Source of the DNA: Homalodisca vitripennis
Taxonomy: Eukaryota > Arthropoda > Insecta > Hemiptera > Cicadellidae
Direction of reading: 5' to 3'
Length of the DNA stretch: 64,000 nucleotides
Assembly (NCBI RefSeq): GCF_021130785.1
Contig: NC_060215.1
Location: 115,468,501-115,532,500, forward strand
Shown here: one piece after another, positions 57,966 to 64,000 of the stretch
Position numbering within the stretch: position 1 is the stretch's first letter
Layout: every line of letters begins with the position of its first letter
Notes under the pieces: generated by a model
Database searches by the model: none
The model's input: the letters and a program-made list of their open reading frames with translations, nothing else
What the model was told of the DNA's origin: nothing
Made by a program: the position numbers and the translations under genes

Positions 57966-60599
57966 TAGGGTTGCTATTCATGAGAATACATCTGTATACG
58001 GATTCAAAATCTGTTTGACAGAGTCATCAATTTGGTTCTGTCATTATATCAGCTGCTGATAGAAAATTTGTCATTTATCACTTTAACAAATTTTAAAATT
58101 TGTTTTTTAAACGTGGTACAGTAGGAAAGTTAATTATAACAATTTCCTAATGAAGTTTTAAATTTAATTTCTGAAGATGGGTAGAATAGAAAATAAATTA
58201 TTATTCGACGAGGAAGAATGAAATTTTTCTTGAGGGAATGGTAAATTTTTAATTTACTTAAAAAATGTCCTTCAAAAAAGTTTTTTAACACATGAATTAC
58301 TTAAATTAGATATAACGAAAACAATATTTTTCTGAAATCGTAAAAATCATATAGCCTGAAGCTATGAACTCATCTACCTAAAAATATGTTTATCTTCAAT
58401 CTTATTTATCTGGCCTGATTGAAACGTTCTAAAGAATTATGTAACATCAATGTTTTCACGGAATTTATTTTCAAGTCCTATGGATTTGAAATTTAAAAGA
58501 TTATTCCAGCCAAAAATCGATTTAACTACCTTGAGGTGCTCGAATAATTTAAGAACTCTCATTTGTTAGTAAAATAGAAGTAACAAATCCCATAAGCTAA
58601 GCCCAATAAAAGTTGGAAATTACTGTATTTTAATACAAATTTCTTCTGCGATAAAAGGTATGTATATTAACTTCCTATTAGACATAGGCTACATTGTGTC
58701 AACATTTATAAAAGTACTGAAAATATCAAAACCTCAATGATTATTAGGTGTGCATTGAGGTCATTTATGTTTTTATTGTATTGAATCAAATACATTTCTT
58801 AACAAAAATATAGTATTGAATGGTGATGTATTTTTATTAATTTATTGTATAACTTAATCTCTCTAAATAACCGTCCTATTGCAGTCCCTGTTAATATCGA
58901 TCACAGATACTCCCAATGTAACATGAATCACTCTTTAAAATTAATCACTAACATGATTTTTATATTTAAATGTCTTTTATTTTTGTATTAATGAAGTTAT
59001 GACATATAAAGTTGTCTTCCACACAGGACATTTGATTTAAAGGCAATACATTAAATAAATACCCGGTGCTGTACATTCTACAACATTTCACTCATCAGTT
59101 TAATGATCTATGCTAAGTATACTATCCACGTTCGTATATCACTAGCATATGTACTAACTTTCGGTCAATAGGTTTAAATTAAATAATTTTATTTTTAGCT
59201 ATAAATATGTATTTCTAACACCTTACCCTATGTTTCAGGTAAATTTGTACTTGGAGTTGCTACTAGAGGTATTGTAAGTTGTCATGTTCAAATATTACAA
59301 ACTAGGCTCTAAGAATAATCCACTTTTTAAAGATACTGTAACTTCTATTTGTACTAAAGGAAAGTTCTATTTATTATATTTAACAATGTTTCTGTGCTAT
59401 ATTCAAGGCAATGTTTTAAGTTTTTCAAGGCAATTCTGTAAGTAAACAAATAAGCATTACAAGTCTGTAAGCTATTGTTGTATTATTAGTTACTTTTAAT
59501 TTTTGCAGAGCTATATTATACTTTTACTAATAAAGGATACTTAGTTATTTACAAGTCGTTGTTGTTATATTAATAAATCAACCCGATGTTAAAATTACCA
59601 TTATTTTTAAAATTTTAATTATTATTTTCCACTAAAACAGACTAGTATAACGCGATCGTTTGTACCCTACTTTGGTATATATTTAGACGATTTCAATTAA
59701 AATCATAACACGATCTAGAATAGACATTATAAAATTATATAGGCCTAATCACTAGTGTAGTCGATGTGACTTAAAGATTAACCCGATGTAAGCTTGTCGG
59801 TGATTTTGCGTACATTTCCAACGTTTGGACCAGGTTTAGGACCTTTTGAACTACAAACATAATTTTTTTGAGTATACAAGTAAACAATAAATTAATTAAT
59901 ATACAATACAAATTATTTGCAAATGCCTAAATTGACAGAGCGTGCACTGTATGAGTTTAGTACTATCAGTACTATTTTATCTGCCTCCAAAACTCTAAAC
60001 TTTATGAATATAATAGTAACGAGTATAATATTTAAAAAATTGTATACAACAAATAACTGAATCAATCGGTTCTATGAACTCGGCTTAGTGATTTATAATA
60101 TTCTAGACATATTCCCAAATTATAGTACGTGACGGTTTTTAGTTGAATCGTTTCAATTACTTTTGCACGAATTAATGGAAATTGGTGAAATTAATAATGA
60201 AAATACTGACTAAAATGTTGCAAAGCATATTTTATATGGTGCTTAGATATCTTAAAGAACTTAAGGAAACACCAAAACTGTCCGACGACATAGTGATCTA
60301 GTCTGCTGAGTTCAAGTAGTACTTAAATATTATAAAACTGTCCACTTCTCCATCCACTCCTCCAACTAAAATTTTGTATTTTTGCAGCCAAAAGTAATTT
60401 TTAAAGTTTTTTTGGCGATTTCAAATTATACATGGTGAATCCAAAATGATGAGTACTCTTGTATATAATGTGTTGCAGCCGTTCGTATATTCTTTTAGAT
60501 AGTGAAACATTATCAAATGGCTTATGAAATTAAAATTAAAACATAAAATAGACGGTTTTTTTATAAAATATTACTAACATACTTTTATAGATATACGAG
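57966..60599. other. AT-rich spacer
   Basis: Non-coding AT-rich sequence; nothing recognised. Confidence 0.55.
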
Positions 60600-60900
60600 A
60601 CATACCTCAAGTTACTCACGAAAATTAGGCCGTCCTAAAGTTTCTGCTGCACAGAGTTGGCGTTGCGCGATACGGTAGACGGTCAGACATGTGCGAGCAG
60701 TAAGACATTTAGGTAGTAAGCACACCATCGCCATCTGTCAAAGTAGCGCCAAGTAATTAGTGTAAATCTGGTAAAACCACGTCAGGTACTTGGTCTAATC
60801 AACAAATCACTGGGACGTGAGTGTGTGACGTCGTTCTCACGTGCCTTTACGGTTAGTTACCAACTATTCGCTTTCCCTTTTCAGGATGCAGGTTCAAAAT
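60600..60900. promoter_or_regulatory. GC-richer island with CRE and E-box words
   Basis: Contains GTGACGTCG (60824-60832, CRE-like), TCACGTGCC (60837-60845, E-box CACGTG), AAAACCACG (60773-60781, Runx-like), gcgccaagtaattag (60747-60761) and, at 60867-60883, the acceptor-like pyrimidine run ctttcccttttcag followed by gatgcagg. No good ORF follows the acceptor-like site. It is probably a regulatory element. Confidence 0.3.
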
Positions 60901-63900
60901 TTCTCAGTAAAACTTTTAAATGCGTTATATTTTAGGTACGATATTCTCCATTTATTTTAAAACCTAATTTATTTCTCAACACCAAACTTTAAAACACCTA
61001 GCTGGTGTGCCAATAATGTTCTTCCTCCAAGGGTACGTTTTATTTGTTTGTTCTTTTTTCCAATTACAATCAGTTATTGAATAAAAAGAATCTCTAAGTA
61101 ATCATAGAATCATAGCAAAATTATATAACACCGCAAAGAAATTCATAGAATTACAGATCACCAATAAATACAACAGCAGTTTTAGCTCGCAAAATAAATT
61201 GTAAAAATGACTTTTACAAGGATCCTTTATCCCACTTACCCTCTTTTAACACATGAGCATTTTGAATAGTGATCGTTTTGTTAAGATTAACTTTTAAAGG
61301 GGCCTTTCAACTATAAACCGTAAATAAAGGCATTTTAAGTGAATATTTTTACAAAAGCTATACACAATAGTTTAAAACATTTCGATCTCTCTTGAAAATT
61401 TATTAGACAAAAGTATCACTTGTTTTTTAATTGAATTGACACTAATCTTGCATGGTACTGACTTACTGCTGTCAATTCAATTGTATTTCGTTAAGAAACA
61501 TTATTATAATTTTAATATATGATAATTGGCTCTTTTTTAAAGTTTGACCTTGGATATCCAATTACCTTTTATTGCTTCATTACAATAATTATTCTCTAAA
61601 CATTTTGTTCAGTAATTGTCAGATTTCATTGATGGTTTGGAGTCGTTCCACTAATCCTACGAGGTCTAGTGAACACTAATATATTATTAAGTACAATGCA
61701 AAGTATTATTAGCTATTTGAAATAACAGTTTAAAACTTTAATTTCTAACAATTTAGTAATACGTGACATATTATGATGTACGTTACAAATAAATGAAAAA
61801 TTTCCATATTATTATATAATACGTGAAAAATTTCTAATTTCATCTAAATAATTCTGCTGGATTTATAATTAAAAAAATACATCAAGTTTATTAGTACAGT
61901 CTACAATTTCACAATTTTAACGTTGGCCAAATTTTTATCTTATGTTTTTATTGAGGAATATATACGTATAAATAAATAATCAAAGCTTAATTACCATTTC
62001 CAAAATACAGATAATTCTAAATACAGCTTTTTCAAAACTAGAGGACACCCATATTTTATTTTCTCATTGACATTCATTGAAATATTGTATTTACCAAAAC
62101 TCTTTTAGTATACAATCAACCACTAGTCTTTCGTTTGTTCGATTATTAGTATCTCTCAATTTATTCATACTCTATAATACAAAATGTAGTTATGTATTTT
62201 ATAGTGTTATAGAGTAATTTGTAATTATTACTCTAGAATTTTTACAGTTAAAGTTACATTATTTGCTTAGTTTATTGTTGAATTTTATAATTTTTAATAC
62301 GAATAACAACACTATTGTCAGTTCATAATAAGTAATATTAATACATTTATTATTATTGCAAAACTTTATATATAAATCACGTATAATTATATATAATTCT
62401 TTCGAAAATGTTTGCTATTATAGCCCATATAATAGCTACTTAGGTTTCGGTTTTATGGTACACTGTAGTAATGCAATCGCCAGTAAAAATAAAAACAGGA
62501 AGATTCACATTTTATCACGTTGCTATGTTGTATACAATAACATTACATTAAATTTCTGTTAATTAGTGTACCAATTTCGTTATTTCACTCTAAAATGTAG
62601 GCTAATTCCTTTTTTTTTTGCACTTAATAATGAATGAACCCTTTATGAGTAACTGTATATATTATAAATAGTGTGGACGTGCCATTTTAGGAGACAACAT
62701 TTCACATTTCCTTATACAACATTTTGTAAACTCATACCATATAATAATTACCCATAACTACGAATTTTTTCTTTTTAATCACATCTTTTTAAGTATTCTT
62801 ACGTATGATTGTATTACTAATAATGTAATAAACATGTAGCATTCCTGTACTGTCCGTACACACCCAATATCCATCATGCCAGCGTTTAAGGTTTAAAGGA
62901 AGCAAATTGTTTTAATGATACAGTGTTAAAGATTTCCGTCACAATTTCCATTTATTGATCTAACTACACTTTTATGATGTAAGAAAAGGACATTTTCTAG
63001 TTGACCGTAATAATCCTATAGGATTTATAATTACAAAATATATCGACGTTACTGTATTAGTATTACATCTGTAGTAACAAGTGAACGTTACTAAGTGCTA
63101 TTGTTTCCTAACATTCGGAAATGTTTGGTGACATTGACTATTTATGGTCTTCTACAGTATAACCTTCAAGAATCCATTTTGTATTGTATTTTTACATGTT
63201 TTATAATTTACATTAATAATGATTGCATAGTTTTAAAGAAAAACATATATTTAGTAGTAGAACTGTGGAAGATGTATAATTTTAAACGTAGGATAAGAAC
63301 GTATCCAAATGATTTATAGTTTTTCTTGTAAAGTGTATATGTTTCGAGTATTTAAACGATAAAAATACCGAAAGGTTTACGATAGGTTTTTTAAATAAGC
63401 AATAACGTTATACCGTAACAAAAACATAACACTTTTGGATGCATATTAATCATACCTTTATAATGAGACATCACCAAGAATTTTTATATAAAAATTAAGG
63501 TCATACAATTGTTTAAAGTTTAACACGGTTCTTATAGGGCTATATTTGAAATGTTCGCCATTACTCTTAAAACACAATCCTTATGAACTTTGTAAAAATA
63601 TCTTATATTTATTTAAGGTTATTGTCATTTATCTTTAAGGCTAGGTTTGTATCTTAATAGTTTGATAATAGAAGAATGCGTTATGTACAATTGGAAAACT
63701 TCCAAGCTAAAAATATATTTTGGTATTTTAAAACTGCAAAGGAAGGCTGGTTCTATGTAAAGTGTTTAGTTCGTTCGAGTATTGGTGAATAATTAACCAC
63801 AGCCGATGTTTCTACTAAAGTCGTTCCATGAATAATTTTAATGTCAACCAAAACACCTTAGAGGACCATTCCTAAAATATTTATATTTAAGAAAACAAAT

Positions 63901-64000
63901 ATGTAATTTATGCTTTCTTTTATTAAGTACTCTCCGGTAAAACCATATACTTTAATATTTTTTTTTTTTCATTTGATGAAACAAATTGAAAAAAGAACAA
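60901..64000. other. AT-rich spacer to window end
   Basis: Uniformly AT-rich with homopolymers; ORFs at 62356-62562 and 63095-63319 are ordinary chance openings. Nothing recognised. Confidence 0.55.

Noticed and set aside
60867..60890. Strong-looking 3' splice site (ctttcccttttcag)
   Set aside because: No frame of coding quality follows it on the plus strand, so it is not called as an exon boundary.
1..64000. CRISPR array, bacterial operon, plasmid or phage features, endogenous viral elements
   Set aside because: No spaced identical short repeats with unique spacers, no ribosome-binding-site-led gene strings and no viral protein remnants were recognised; the sequence is eukaryotic in character.

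Overview
This is a eukaryotic, visibly AT-rich stretch with no intact protein-coding gene that I can recognise. Long single-stranded AT-rich spacers, (TA)n runs, tRNA- and 5S-derived SINE-like relics, a decayed non-LTR retrotransposon tail and scattered GC-richer islands point to an arthropod nuclear genome. An insect is most likely, and a hemipteran or similar large-genome insect is a guess only. Nothing looks bacterial: there are no operons, no dense ORFs and no CRISPR array. Nearly all ORFs of 60-150 codons are chance openings in AT-rich DNA or translations of tandem repeats.

Layout. 1-5 kb: a young 193-bp tandem array (477-1256), a coding-like GC-rich patch (about 2350-2536), then a GC-richer island (4290-5060) with clustered GAGAG and GCCAT motifs. 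5-18 kb: mostly AT-rich spacer with a perfect 10-bp hairpin, one copy of a 109-bp repeat (12119-12227) whose inverted twin lies 12 kb away, a diverged repeat pair, a palindromic MITE-like element, a degenerate 144-bp duplication and a tRNA-derived SINE. 18.5-22.7 kb: two head-to-tail copies of a composite non-autonomous element built almost entirely of nested tandem repeats, each opening with the same GC-rich hairpin and closing with the same palindrome and TCAG/TGAG-type microsatellite. 22.9-23.3 kb: a GC-rich, promoter-like module with E2F and CCAAT motifs followed by a short coding-like ORF. 24.1-25.2 kb: the second 109-bp repeat and a CR1/Jockey-type LINE 3' end. 28.9 kb: a second promoter-like module (YY1/Pho, E2F, CRE, CCAAT).

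31-61 kb: AT-rich spacer punctuated by GC-richer islands (31.3, 32.7, 36.6, 41.2, 44.0-44.4, 44.9-45.4, 48.5-48.9, 49.9-50.3, 55.5, 57.5-57.9 and 60.6-60.9 kb). These look like conserved non-coding elements, promoters or small exons of very long genes. A 14-copy 78-bp minisatellite (46.05-47.11 kb) is itself a dimer of 38/40-bp monomers. Two islands hold the best exon candidates: a minus-strand terminal exon at 44222-44359 and a plus-strand terminal exon at 48750-48930. The window reads as a gene desert or giant intron around regulated genes. No gene product can be named, and no multi-gene system is visible. The most unusual structures are the nested composite element, the nearly identical 109-bp inverted repeat pair with an open frame, the dimeric minisatellite and the promoter-like islands.
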